From a virus: DNA of 35,134 nt. The DNA is taken from the IMG/VR virus record IMGVR_UViG_3300044491_000017, positions 1 through 35,134 of that record; one strand, written 5' to 3'. The stretch's first letter is position 1. Each line of letters starts with the position of its first letter. The translations under genes were made by a program, and so were the position numbers. The notes beneath the pieces are model-generated. The model ran no database searches. It saw nothing but the letters and a program-made list of their open reading frames with translations, and had not been told where the DNA came from. This document shows positions 7,232 through 14,503 of the stretch, piece by piece.

Positions 7232-7382
7232 CTTTGAAGATTACTTAGACTTTTTAATTAATCAACAACACCGTACTATGGAACAAACAAGTGAAATTGT
7301 AGCAGTACACAGAGCACAGGGTGCAATATATCAATTACGTAGACTTAAACTTTTAAGAGATGAGATTTTAAAGAATGGCTGA
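7164..7382 (+). CDS. Small helical post-portal protein (72 aa)
   Basis: A charged helical protein (WRSFEDYLDFLINQQHRTME, then AQGAIYQLRRLKLLRDEIL). Small proteins like this follow the portal gene in several marine phage groups. ATG at 7164 lies inside the portal frame and gives a 68-base overlap. There is no ATG after the portal stop that would keep the conserved WRSFEDYLD segment, but a CTG near 7203 preceded by GAAGG is an alternative start. The stop overlaps the next gene by 8 bases (ATGGCTGA). A head-completion or assembly role is inferred from position. Confidence 0.7.
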   Translation: MQDSREHHSKLKALVSNQAQWRSFEDYLDFLINQQHRTMEQTSEIVAVHRAQGAIYQLRRLKLLRDEILKNG

Positions 7383-10299
7383 CAAACTAGAAACTTCTCC
7401 CCGTCCTAAACTAAGGCCAGCGTATATGTCACGTAAAGAACGTGGACCTGACTTTGTTCCATCTAAAGAAGAGCAAGCAGGTTACGAGTTTTCTGATACT
7501 GAGTTTCGTGCTGATATGGATACTATATTATCAAAAGACCCAATTGCCAGACTCGGCTTTGATACAAATAGAATGCAATATGACGTTCCAGAAGGAACTA
7601 TAAACGCACACTATATGCAAGACTATGATCCTAGTAAAGGTGAGTATTACCAAGAAGTAGCTGGTGGTGAAATGGTCTTGCAGCCTGATACTGTTCACTA
7701 TGGTCCTGACTTTGGTAGCTCTAAAGATACTATTGCACATGAGACTAGGCACAGAGGTTTCTTTATGCTTAGGGATATGGAAGCAGAAGATCCTGAATAC
7801 TTTGAAAAGAAGTATGGAAAAGAAGCTGCACTTATGCTAGACCCTGATATTTTTAGTGACGAGTTTATTACTGAGATTTTTGATAATCCAGATGCAACAT
7901 ACGTAGAACCTAAAACAGGTAAAACAAAATCTATGGAAGCTTACTTTACTGAAATTGATCCTTCACATTTAAGAAAGCTAAAAAAAAGTGGTGCTCTTTC
8001 GGGTGGCACGACGCATCCAGAATTAGTTAATAAAGGCATGAGTGGACTACGCCGTGCCGCTGAAGACATACTAGAAAAAACAAAGTCTAGTAAACCTAAA
8101 GAAATGGCAAAGGGTGGAACTACAATGAGAGACCAAATGTCTATGTTTGAAGAGGGTGGCCTTAATGAAGAAGGCGGCATGGTAGATGAAGAATCTGGAA
8201 ATGAAGTTCCTAACGGAAGCACACGTAAAGAAGTGCGAGATGACATTCCTGCTATGTTAAGTGAAGGTGAGTTTGTGTTTCCTGCAGACGTAGTACGGTA
8301 TCACGGCTTAGAGAAACTTATGGAGCTTCGCCAAGAAGCCAAGATGGGCATGAAAAAAATGGAAGCTATGGGTCAGATGGGCAATGCTGACGAAGCTACA
8401 TTACCTGATGATATTCCATTTACTATGGACGATCTTATTATTATCGGTGAGCCTATAGAAAAAGAAGAGCCAGAAGAAAAAGCTTATGGCGGTGTTTTAC
8501 ACGCAGCTGCAGGTACTTTTGTTGCGGCTCAACCTCAACAACAACTTTCTACTGGTATTATAGGCAACCAACAATCTATGTATGCTGGTCCTAATGCGGG
8601 TATGCCGAATGTTAATTCAAATGTAGGATTTACTCCAGCAAGCTCTGTCATAGCAGCAACACCAACTATAGGTGTACCAACTCCTATAGCTCCACCTGCT
8701 ACTGGATATTCTCCAATGTATCAGCCTACACCTACTCCTACAGTTGCGCCTACGTTTGAGGCACCAGCTAGTAAATTTGTAGACGACGTTAGTGATGCAT
8801 ATAAAAAAGTAAAATATATTAATCCTGCTACTGGAGATACAATGATGATCGATGAGCATCTCGGTAATCCAGTACAAGCTGTACCTGCTGGATATATTAG
8901 ATATGATGACTACATTGCTGGTGGCGGTGCAGAAACTACAGATACTGGTCCTACTACGGTCGGGACTACTCAAACTATTCAACAATCAGATAGTAGTGAT
9001 AGACAACGGATTCTTGAACTAAAAGATTCTGCAGACCGTGAACGTGCTCAAGCTTTGTATGATGCAAAGCAAAAAGATTTAGCAGAAGGTACTGCAGATG
9101 CTCTTGTTGGTAGATGGCTAGACAATAAACGAATTTTAGGTGCTGGCCAAACTCTATTTGGTGTTAATCCACTTATTGGTGCTGCTACTAGTGCAGCAGG
9201 ATATAGAGAACAAAAACAACTTGAAAAAGCATTAGATGATCGTTATAGTGGGTGGCGTGAAGGCAAAGCTAAAGGTCTATCACCTGAAATGCAAAAAAAG
9301 TTAGCTGACTATCAAGAAGGTGGATTCTTTAGAAATACAAAAGCATTTGGTAATAAAATTTTTGATGACGTAAAAACTGCTGCAACAGGATTTACATCTA
9401 ATTTTACTAAAAAAGGACAAACTGCATATTACACAAAATATGCAAATGATGTAACTACTAAGGGTGCAAAGTATGATGTTGCTGATAACCCTTTAGCAGG
9501 TAACAATGCAACAGGATTTGTTGCTGTTAAAAATGCTGATGGTTCACTTAAGATGAACACAAATGATATGCCACAATCTGACGGGAACCTGTCAATAAAA
9601 GAACAACAAGCATATGATAATGCTGTTTCTAATGGTGATTCATCTACTGCAGATCACTATGCTGTTATCGCAAGCCATCGTGCAGGACAAGATGCATATG
9701 CAGCAGCAGTTAAAAATGGTGATACTGCATTAGCAGAAGCACTAGGTAAAAACATGTCTGCCGCAAGTAAAGCACAAGCAATTAAATATGGTGGTAGCGT
9801 TTTAAAAGCATCAGAAAGTGGAACTGCAAAAAAGACAAACACAAGTGGTACTGGCATTTTTTCTAAATACGAACCTGTAGAAGAAACCTCTACTACTACT
9901 CCTACTACTAGTAGTAAGGATAGTTCTTCCGATGTTGGCGGTGGTGGACTTTTTGGTGGCTATAGCTGTTATGTTGCAACAGCACTAAACAATAAAGGTT
10001 ATTGGCCTACCATTAAAAAAATTAAACTTATTAAATGGTGTATGGATGCAAAGCCTGAAGATAAGTTTGATACAAAACTATGGCGTAATGGCTATACAGT
10101 ATTTGGTAAAACAATTATTGCACCTCACGTAGACAATAAAATTATTCAGTGGCTGTCTGATGGTTTTTATGATTCAAGAGTTAAAAAGAAAAAAGATGTA
10201 AAATCTTTACTTGGCCTCTTGTTTTTCTATATTCCCTCATATACAATTGCATTATATAAAATGTTACGTAACGATCTAGTAGACATTGAAAGGACTTAA
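7375..10299 (+). CDS. Multidomain virion protein with HExxH motif and C-terminal CYVATA domain (974 aa)
   Basis: The N-terminus carries SPRPKLRP (8-15). A folded region follows with D-T-I-A-H122-E-T-R-H126, the HExxH zinc-metallopeptidase signature. Then come a linker with MAKGG, and a conserved block DDIPAMLSEGEFVFPADVVR (about 280-300) followed by a charged helix. From memory, this block is common in large pelagiphage and roseophage structural proteins. The middle is low-complexity (Pro/Thr/Gln). The C-terminus holds S-C865-Y-V-A-T-A, KWCMDAKP and a basic tail, resembling the CFI/CVIATA-type C-terminal domain seen in other phage and bacterial proteins. It lies between portal and scaffold, so it is probably incorporated in the head or injected. 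The peptidase activity is inferred from the motif alone; a third zinc ligand is not identified. Confidence 0.75.
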   Translation: MADKLETSPRPKLRPAYMSRKERGPDFVPSKEEQAGYEFSDTEFRADMDTILSKDPIARLGFDTNRMQYDVPEGTINAHYMQDYDPSKGEYYQEVAGGEMVLQPDTVHYGPDFGSSKDTIAHETRHRGFFMLRDMEAEDPEYFEKKYGKEAALMLDPDIFSDEFITEIFDNPDATYVEPKTGKTKSMEAYFTEIDPSHLRKLKKSGALSGGTTHPELVNKGMSGLRRAAEDILEKTKSSKPKEMAKGGTTMRDQMSMFEEGGLNEEGGMVDEESGNEVPNGSTRKEVRDDIPAMLSEGEFVFPADVVRYHGLEKLMELRQEAKMGMKKMEAMGQMGNADEATLPDDIPFTMDDLIIIGEPIEKEEPEEKAYGGVLHAAAGTFVAAQPQQQLSTGIIGNQQSMYAGPNAGMPNVNSNVGFTPASSVIAATPTIGVPTPIAPPATGYSPMYQPTPTPTVAPTFEAPASKFVDDVSDAYKKVKYINPATGDTMMIDEHLGNPVQAVPAGYIRYDDYIAGGGAETTDTGPTTVGTTQTIQQSDSSDRQRILELKDSADRERAQALYDAKQKDLAEGTADALVGRWLDNKRILGAGQTLFGVNPLIGAATSAAGYREQKQLEKALDDRYSGWREGKAKGLSPEMQKKLADYQEGGFFRNTKAFGNKIFDDVKTAATGFTSNFTKKGQTAYYTKYANDVTTKGAKYDVADNPLAGNNATGFVAVKNADGSLKMNTNDMPQSDGNLSIKEQQAYDNAVSNGDSSTADHYAVIASHRAGQDAYAAAVKNGDTALAEALGKNMSAASKAQAIKYGGSVLKASESGTAKKTNTSGTGIFSKYEPVEETSTTTPTTSSKDSSSDVGGGGLFGGYSCYVATALNNKGYWPTIKKIKLIKWCMDAKPEDKFDTKLWRNGYTVFGKTIIAPHVDNKIIQWLSDGFYDSRVKKKKDVKSLLGLLFFYIPSYTIALYKMLRNDLVDIERT

Positions 10300-10300
10300 C

Positions 10301-10720
10301 ATGGAAGAAGATCAACTACTACAAGAAATGGATTCTTCCATGCGGTCAGTCGAAGACATGTCTGTTAATGAGTATACAAATACTTTAGTTGACCGCATAA
10401 ATAATTTAACAGACGATGAAAAGTTTTCTTTATTAGATATGTTTGGTTCTGAAGAGTTTCAACTTATTGGTAAAATACTTGGACCTGAAGTTGCAAATAC
10501 AGTTGGAAAACAAATAAACTTTTTTGCAGAAGAAGCTGTACTAAATCCAGAAGGTGTACAGCCCGTGGAAGAGTTCCAAGGTCGGATGCAACGAGAAGAC
10601 GTAAACGAAGAAGGACCTCAAGACGAAACTGAAAGAATGCTCAGAGCACCTTCCCCAAACATGAGGCGTGAGTTTGAAATACAACGTCAATTGGAAGAAC
10701 AGCCTGACATGCCTGTGTGA
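10301..10720 (+). CDS. Small acidic protein, unknown function (139 aa)
   Basis: ATG at 10301 follows AAAGGACTTAAC, which is better than the in-frame TTG at 10286. The protein is strongly acidic (EEDQLLQEMDSSMRSVEDMS, then LTDDEKFSLLDMFGSEEF) and predicted mostly helical, with an Arg/Glu-rich C-terminus. There are no cysteines and no membrane segment. Its place between the 974-aa protein and the scaffold suggests a head-assembly helper. No family is recognised. Confidence 0.75.
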   Translation: MEEDQLLQEMDSSMRSVEDMSVNEYTNTLVDRINNLTDDEKFSLLDMFGSEEFQLIGKILGPEVANTVGKQINFFAEEAVLNPEGVQPVEEFQGRMQREDVNEEGPQDETERMLRAPSPNMRREFEIQRQLEEQPDMPV

Positions 10721-10742
10721 TAACAACACATTAACTTGTTAT
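10720..10742 (+). other. AT-rich hairpin after the acidic gene
   Basis: ATAACAA (10720-10726) pairs with TTGTTAT (10736-10742) around a 9-base loop. It begins at the stop codon of the preceding gene. No T-run follows. It may stabilise the 3' end of the upstream message or weakly attenuate; it is too AT-rich for a classical terminator. Confidence 0.3.
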
Positions 10743-10749
10743 ATTAGCT

Positions 10750-10786
10750 GGCTACCCATCCCCCTACCAACATGGCTACGGTGGCC
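10750..10786 (+). other. GC-rich hairpin ahead of the scaffold gene
   Basis: GGCTACC (10750-10756) pairs with GGTGGCC (10780-10786) with one G-U pair. The loop holds CATCCCCCTACCAAC and the start of a tiny reading frame. It is the GC-richest part of an otherwise AT-rich gap and lies 17 bases before the scaffold ATG. It could control translation of the scaffold or be a processing site. Confidence 0.4.
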
Positions 10787-10807
10787 CCAGTAAGGAAATC
10801 ACAATGA
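10772..10807 (+). CDS. Possible 11-aa leader peptide coupled to scaffold
   Basis: ATG at 10772 opens a frame MATVAPVRKSQ ending with TGA at 10805-10807, which overlaps the scaffold ATG as ATGA. Overlap of this type is used throughout the window for coupling. There is no good ribosome binding site before it (CCCCCTACCAAC), so it may not be translated. It is listed because of the exact overlap. Confidence 0.25.
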   Translation: MATVAPVRKSQ

Positions 10808-11670
10808 GTGAGAATATGGAAGTAATGGCTTCTGAAGTAGAAGCCCCTAAGAAAGTTGCATTTGCAAATCGTAAGTACTCAAATGCTGAACGCATTAAAA
10901 AAGAAGAAGAAGAATTAGAAGAACTAATTGCACAACAAAAAGCTGAAGCTGAACCAGTAGAAGCTGAACCACAAGGCGCAGAAGAAAAAAGTTTTAAGAA
11001 ACGTTATGGTGATCTACGCCGACACATGCAAGATAAAGAAAAAGAGTGGGAAGATAAATTTAATAAACTTCAATCTCAGCTTTCTGATGCAACTAAAAAA
11101 GAAATTCGCTTACCAAAGTCTGATGAAGACATTGAAGCATGGACACAAAAATATCCTGATGTAGCTGCAATAGTAGAAACAATTGCAATTAAAAAAGCAA
11201 AAGAACAAGCTGCTGAGTTAGAAGATCGTGTAAAACTAGTAGATGAAATGCGTATTACAGCATCTCGTGAAAAAGCAGAAGCTGAGTTAATGCGACTACA
11301 TCCAGACTTTGATGACATTCGTGATAGTGACGATTTTCACAATTGGGCAGAAGAACAACCTAAGTGGGTTCAAGATGCTCTTTATGAAAATGATGCGGAT
11401 GCACGATCAGCAGCACGTGCCATTGATCTTTACAAGGCAGACCGTGGCATAAACACTAAGAAACCACGAAGTACAGATAGGGATGCGGCACGTTCAGTAG
11501 GCACACGCAATAGTCGCAGCCGTCCTGAAACAGATGAAAGATCTTCGTACTATAAAGAATCAGACGTACAGAAGATGTCCGCTAGTGAATACGAAAAAAT
11601 GTCTGACGATATTATGGAAGCAATACGTACAGGCAAATTTATATACGATTTATCTGGTTCTGCTAGATAA
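10804..11670 (+). CDS. Capsid assembly scaffolding protein (288 aa)
   Basis: Directs assembly of the procapsid and is then removed. It is highly charged and coiled-coil-like: ERIKKEEEELEELIAQQKAE (about 30-49), then HMQDKEKEWEDKFNKLQSQL (about 74-93). A middle helical region with repeated Glu/Lys follows, and a basic Ser/Arg linker (STDRDAARSVGTRNSRSRPE) leads to a C-terminal helix (SASEYEKMSDDIMEAIRTG) likely to contact the coat protein. Its position directly before the major capsid gene is the usual one. The upstream sequence GTAAGGAAATCACA gives the ribosome binding site. Confidence 0.85.
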   Translation: MSENMEVMASEVEAPKKVAFANRKYSNAERIKKEEEELEELIAQQKAEAEPVEAEPQGAEEKSFKKRYGDLRRHMQDKEKEWEDKFNKLQSQLSDATKKEIRLPKSDEDIEAWTQKYPDVAAIVETIAIKKAKEQAAELEDRVKLVDEMRITASREKAEAELMRLHPDFDDIRDSDDFHNWAEEQPKWVQDALYENDADARSAARAIDLYKADRGINTKKPRSTDRDAARSVGTRNSRSRPETDERSSYYKESDVQKMSASEYEKMSDDIMEAIRTGKFIYDLSGSAR

Positions 11671-11674
11671 TCTA

Positions 11675-11702
11675 TTGACATATAGTTTTTTATACGTATA
11701 AC
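11675..11702 (+). promoter_or_regulatory. Candidate sigma70-type promoter for the major capsid gene
   Basis: TTGACA (11675-11680), 16 bases, TATAAC (11697-11702), with a second TATAAC at 11711-11716. The -35 is a perfect consensus and the -10 differs by one base. It is the only such site near the capsid gene, and it recalls the 1433-1461 site. Transcription would start near 11709, giving a leader of about 234 nt. Confidence 0.6.
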
Positions 11703-11717
11703 TATATGTGTATAACT

Positions 11718-11760
11718 ATAAGTGATATAGCCTCCTATACGGATTACCTATGTCACTTAT
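11718..11760 (+). other. Hairpin in the capsid-gene leader
   Basis: ATAAGTGATAT (11718-11728) pairs with ATGTCACTTAT (11750-11760), 11 bp with one G-U pair. The loop of 21 bases (11729-11749) contains the CTCCT segment complementary to the capsid Shine-Dalgarno. It starts only about 10 nt after the expected transcription start, so it would be a 5' end stabiliser or a regulatory hairpin. Confidence 0.5.
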
Positions 11761-11802
11761 TTAATATTTCAGCAAACAAAAATAAGTCTTTACGGATTAC
11801 CT
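11738..11802 (+). repeat. 12-bp direct repeat TACGGATTACCT
   Basis: TACGGATTACCT occurs at 11738-11749 and again at 11791-11802. The first copy lies in the loop of the leader hairpin. The second is followed by CCGTA (11815-11819), which can pair with the TACGG of the repeat. It may be a protein-binding or RNA structural element of the capsid leader. Confidence 0.45.
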
Positions 11803-11942
11803 GATAAGAGTGGCCCGTATACCATATAAAATATAACTGATCATTATATATTATAGAGTATATGCACCCATAGACTATTAGCCTCTAGTTAAATACTTGT
11901 ACAGTTTGCATCTGTAAATTCTAATGCTAAAGGAGAATTAAC

Positions 11943-13013
11943 ATGGCATTCGGAGCAGTTTCTGGTTACGGAAACTTACCAAACGGTAATTTCTCACCAG
12001 TTATTTACAGCAAACAGGTGCAACTTGCATTCCGCAAAGCATCTATTGCTGACGCAATTACAAATAATGATTACTTCGGTGAAATCGCAAACATGGGCGA
12101 CACTGTTAAAATCATTAAAGAACCTGAAATCTCAGTATCTGCATATCTACGTGGTACAACAATTTCACCACAAAACTTGACAGATAACGATTTCTCTCTA
12201 GTCGTAGATAAGGCGAACTACTTTGCCTTCAAAGTGGACGATATTGAAGAGGCACATAGCCACGTCAATTTCCAAAGCCTTGCATCTGATCGTGCAGCTT
12301 ATCGTTTGGCTGACCAGTATGACCAAGAAGTTCTTGGCTATATTTCTGGTTACAAACAGTCTGCACTTCACGCAAATGCTTCTGCAGTTAACGATGTTGT
12401 TAACGGCACTAAAGCAAACACATCTGCAGGTTCAGACGAACTTTTGACAGCAAACAAACTGCGTAAAGACTCGTTTGGCAACATCACCACAACTGGTGCT
12501 GGTGACCATTCTATTCCTGTTGCAGCACGTTTGCCAGGTGCAACTGCACTTCCAACTGCTTATGTTTCACCAGCTATGCTTGTGGCACGTATGGGCCGTT
12601 TGTTGGACGCACAAAATGTTCCAACAGCAGGTCGCTGGATCGTTATTGATCCAGTAATGATGGAAGTACTTCGTGATGAAGACTCACGTTTGCTACAAGC
12701 AGACTGGGGTGGCTCTGGTATCCAAAATGGATTGGTATTGAACAACTTCCACGGTTTCCGTGTACACGTTTCAAACAACCTTCCATCAGTAGGTACAGGT
12801 GCTTCAACAACAGGTACAGCAAACCAAAACACTAACTATGGTGTTATTGTTGCTGGTCATGATTCTTCTGCTGCAACTGCAGAGCAAATCAACAAAACTG
12901 AAACATACCGTGACCCTGACTCTTTTGCAGACATCGTTCGTGGTATGCACCTATATGGTCGTAAAATTCTACGTCCAGAAGCGTTGGTTACAGCTAAGTA
13001 CAACTTGGCATAA
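11943..13013 (+). CDS. Major capsid protein (356 aa)
   Basis: The coat subunit of the head. The N-terminus is MAFGAVSGYGNLPNGNFSPV, followed by a region typical of podovirus-type coat proteins (YSKQVQLAFRKASIADAITN, then MGDTVKIIKEPEISVSAYLR). The C-terminus ends YGRKILRPEALVTAKYNLA, as in many phage coat proteins. The gene has the strongest ribosome binding site in the window (AAAGGAGAATTAAC), a promoter of its own and a stable hairpin after its stop, all consistent with a very highly expressed protein. Codon use is more C-ending than in its neighbours (AAC, GAC, TTC), also usual for coat genes. Fold assignment to HK97-like is assumed from the family. Confidence 0.85.
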   Translation: MAFGAVSGYGNLPNGNFSPVIYSKQVQLAFRKASIADAITNNDYFGEIANMGDTVKIIKEPEISVSAYLRGTTISPQNLTDNDFSLVVDKANYFAFKVDDIEEAHSHVNFQSLASDRAAYRLADQYDQEVLGYISGYKQSALHANASAVNDVVNGTKANTSAGSDELLTANKLRKDSFGNITTTGAGDHSIPVAARLPGATALPTAYVSPAMLVARMGRLLDAQNVPTAGRWIVIDPVMMEVLRDEDSRLLQADWGGSGIQNGLVLNNFHGFRVHVSNNLPSVGTGASTTGTANQNTNYGVIVAGHDSSAATAEQINKTETYRDPDSFADIVRGMHLYGRKILRPEALVTAKYNLA

Positions 13014-13021
13014 TCTTAAGG

Positions 13022-13045
13022 GAGGGGCTGGGAAACTGGCCCCTT
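13022..13045 (+). terminator. Strong GNRA-loop hairpin after the capsid gene (attenuator or mRNA stabiliser)
   Basis: AGGGGCTGG (13023-13031) pairs with CTGGCCCCT (13036-13044) around a GAAA tetraloop, with two G-U pairs. It lies 10 bases after the capsid stop. Only two T follow, so it is not a complete intrinsic terminator. It could cut downstream transcription, or protect the 3' end of the capsid mRNA. It ends just 8 bases before the next gene, whose start has no visible ribosome binding site. Confidence 0.55.
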
Positions 13046-13052
13046 ACTGCCC

Positions 13053-13673
13053 ATGATATTTATTTCTAGTGACGATAAAATAGCCTATTACCACGCACCA
13101 AAAAATGGGTCACGTACAGTACTAGGTTACTTAGCACTAACTAAAGAACCTACTTTATTTGATACACACCCACAACATTTTCATCCAGTAAATGACGAAG
13201 TTTATAATGAACTCAGACGTAGGACACAAATACTTGGTAGACATGACTACGATCCACGGCTAGTACCAGTAGTAGACAATCCAATACGTATAGTAGTTAA
13301 ACGTGATCCTGTAAAAAGATTTATCAGTGGCTATACTAATAGAGTATTACACCACAATAAAATGCGAGATAAACCCGATTTTTCTGAGTTCATTATAGAT
13401 TTTGACAAATACCATGCAACGTATTCTGATATACAAACACACTTCAAACCTCAAGTACGTTTTTTTGGATTAGATAAAAGTATATATACACATATATTTG
13501 ATACCTCTGAGATGCACTTAGTTAAAGAATTATTTGAAGATACGTATCAAAAAAAGTTTCCTGATCTGCACTTACAACAAGGTGGCACAAACGAAAAGCC
13601 TACTGTTACAAAAGAACAACAGAGTTGGATTATGGAAAAATATAGGATTGACTACGATGCAGGGTGGTGTTAA
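13053..13673 (+). CDS. Sulfotransferase-family protein (206 aa)
   Basis: Would transfer a sulfo group from PAPS. The 5'-phosphosulfate loop is seen as H-A-P-K-N-G-S-R-T-V (residues 14-23), matching the PK[TN]GS[TR] pattern of Sulfotransfer_2 proteins. The 3'-phosphate site is seen as V-K-R84-D-P-x-x-R-F-I-S92-G-Y. A conserved HxHP-like segment (PQHFHPV) lies between. The start has no Shine-Dalgarno (ACTGCCCATG), suggesting low translation or coupling. It lies between the capsid gene and the decoration gene and is not needed for virion assembly, so it is an accessory gene. It could modify a host glycan, lipid or a phage protein; the substrate is unknown. Sulfotransferases are also known in cyanophages. 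Confidence 0.75.
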   Translation: MIFISSDDKIAYYHAPKNGSRTVLGYLALTKEPTLFDTHPQHFHPVNDEVYNELRRRTQILGRHDYDPRLVPVVDNPIRIVVKRDPVKRFISGYTNRVLHHNKMRDKPDFSEFIIDFDKYHATYSDIQTHFKPQVRFFGLDKSIYTHIFDTSEMHLVKELFEDTYQKKFPDLHLQQGGTNEKPTVTKEQQSWIMEKYRIDYDAGWC

Positions 13674-14043
13674 AATCTTACACTGTAAGACAAACAATTT
13701 TAATACTAAAATAATTGAATTAAAAAATATTAATTCTGTAAATGATAACCTACAAGATAAAGCATTTGATCATACATTAAAAACATCCATAAAAAATAAA
13801 GGTATGTTAAATCCTATTCTTGTTTGTACAGACATAGATTTTAAACATACAGACATAAGACAGTTTGAACGTAGACCTGTTCCTGAAAATATAACAGAAA
13901 CCTATAGATGTCTGATAGGTAATAACAGATATAAGTATGCTGTTGAGAATGACTATACACATATAGAATGTCACGTAGTTAGTACTTATGAAGAGGTACA
14001 AAAGGCTCACCTAAAAACTCAGATAGAGCCACGTAAGATGTAA
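13657..14043 (+). CDS. ParB/sulfiredoxin-like nuclease-fold protein (128 aa)
   Basis: The frame is open from 13534, but the ATG at 13657 with AGGA at 13645-13648 before it gives a sound start, overlapping the sulfotransferase by 17 bases. A ParB-like core is visible: HTLKTSIKNKGMLNPILV (39-56), then YRCLIGNNRYKYAVEND (83-99), where GNNRY corresponds to the GxxR box of the fold, followed by HIECHVV. ParB-fold proteins bind or cut nucleic acid, or use CTP; this one is short and has no HTH. It is coupled to the sulfotransferase, so the two probably act together. It is more basic and AT-richer than the surrounding structural genes. Confidence 0.6.
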   Translation: MQGGVKILHCKTNNFNTKIIELKNINSVNDNLQDKAFDHTLKTSIKNKGMLNPILVCTDIDFKHTDIRQFERRPVPENITETYRCLIGNNRYKYAVENDYTHIECHVVSTYEEVQKAHLKTQIEPRKM

Positions 14044-14055
14044 AGGAAATTAAAC

Positions 14056-14493
14056 ATGGCTATCACAACAGCAATGTGCACAAGCTTCAAACAAGAATTA
14101 CTTGGCGGTGTCCATGATTTGGATACTGATGTACTTAAGCTTGCACTTATCAAGCAGACACCTACAGGAACGTATGGTGCTGCCACTACTAACTATTCAG
14201 ACGTTACAGGTAACTCTGATGAAGCTTCTGGCACTAACTACACAACAGGCGGTCAAGCCTTAGATGGTGCTACTATCTCCGTAGACAGTACTACAGCTAT
14301 CGTAGATTTTACTGATGAAGTATTTTCTAATGTAACTGTTGCCTGTGACGGTTGTATCATTTATAATAGCTCCCAAGGTAACAAAGCCGTATGTGTTATT
14401 GACTTTGGTGGTACAGTATCTGCTACTGCAGGTGACTTAACTATTCAGTTCCCAACAGCAGATTCTTCTAACGCAATCATTCGTATTGCCTAA
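14056..14493 (+). CDS. Head-decoration or neck structural protein (145 aa)
   Basis: Beta-rich, low-charge protein (LDTDVLKLALIKQTPTGTYG, then ALDGATISVDSTTAIVDFTD, then CDGCIIYNSSQGNKAVCVID). The pattern, with a short Thr/Gly-rich loop and ending in SSNAIIRIA, is of a kind often seen in marine phage virion modules. It has an AAAGGAAATTAAAC ribosome binding site. Two cysteines close together (CDGC) are unusual for a phage cytoplasmic protein. A role in the head surface or neck is inferred. Confidence 0.7.
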   Translation: MAITTAMCTSFKQELLGGVHDLDTDVLKLALIKQTPTGTYGAATTNYSDVTGNSDEASGTNYTTGGQALDGATISVDSTTAIVDFTDEVFSNVTVACDGCIIYNSSQGNKAVCVIDFGGTVSATAGDLTIQFPTADSSNAIIRIA

Positions 14494-14503
14494 GAGGTAA
14501 GAC

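Larger units (their letters stand above)
11703..11942 (+). other. Long structured 5' leader of the major capsid gene
   Basis: A gene-free stretch of 272 nt (11671-11942) between scaffold and capsid. It holds the promoter, the hairpin at 11718-11760, a 12-bp direct repeat (11738 and 11791), an AT-rich segment near 11820-11870 and a Shine-Dalgarno, AGGAG, at 11931-11935. CTCCT at 11732-11736 lies in the hairpin loop and is complementary to that AGGAG, so a long-range pairing that hides the ribosome site is possible. No reading frame of note is present. Confidence 0.5.

Noticed and set aside
13023-13044. Complete intrinsic terminator after the capsid gene
   Set aside because: There is no T-run after the stem, only TTACTGCCC. 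It is kept as an attenuator or stabiliser.
13534-13656. Longer start of the ParB-like gene
   Set aside because: It lies wholly inside the sulfotransferase gene and gives no ParB-like residues. The ATG at 13657 has an AGGA site.
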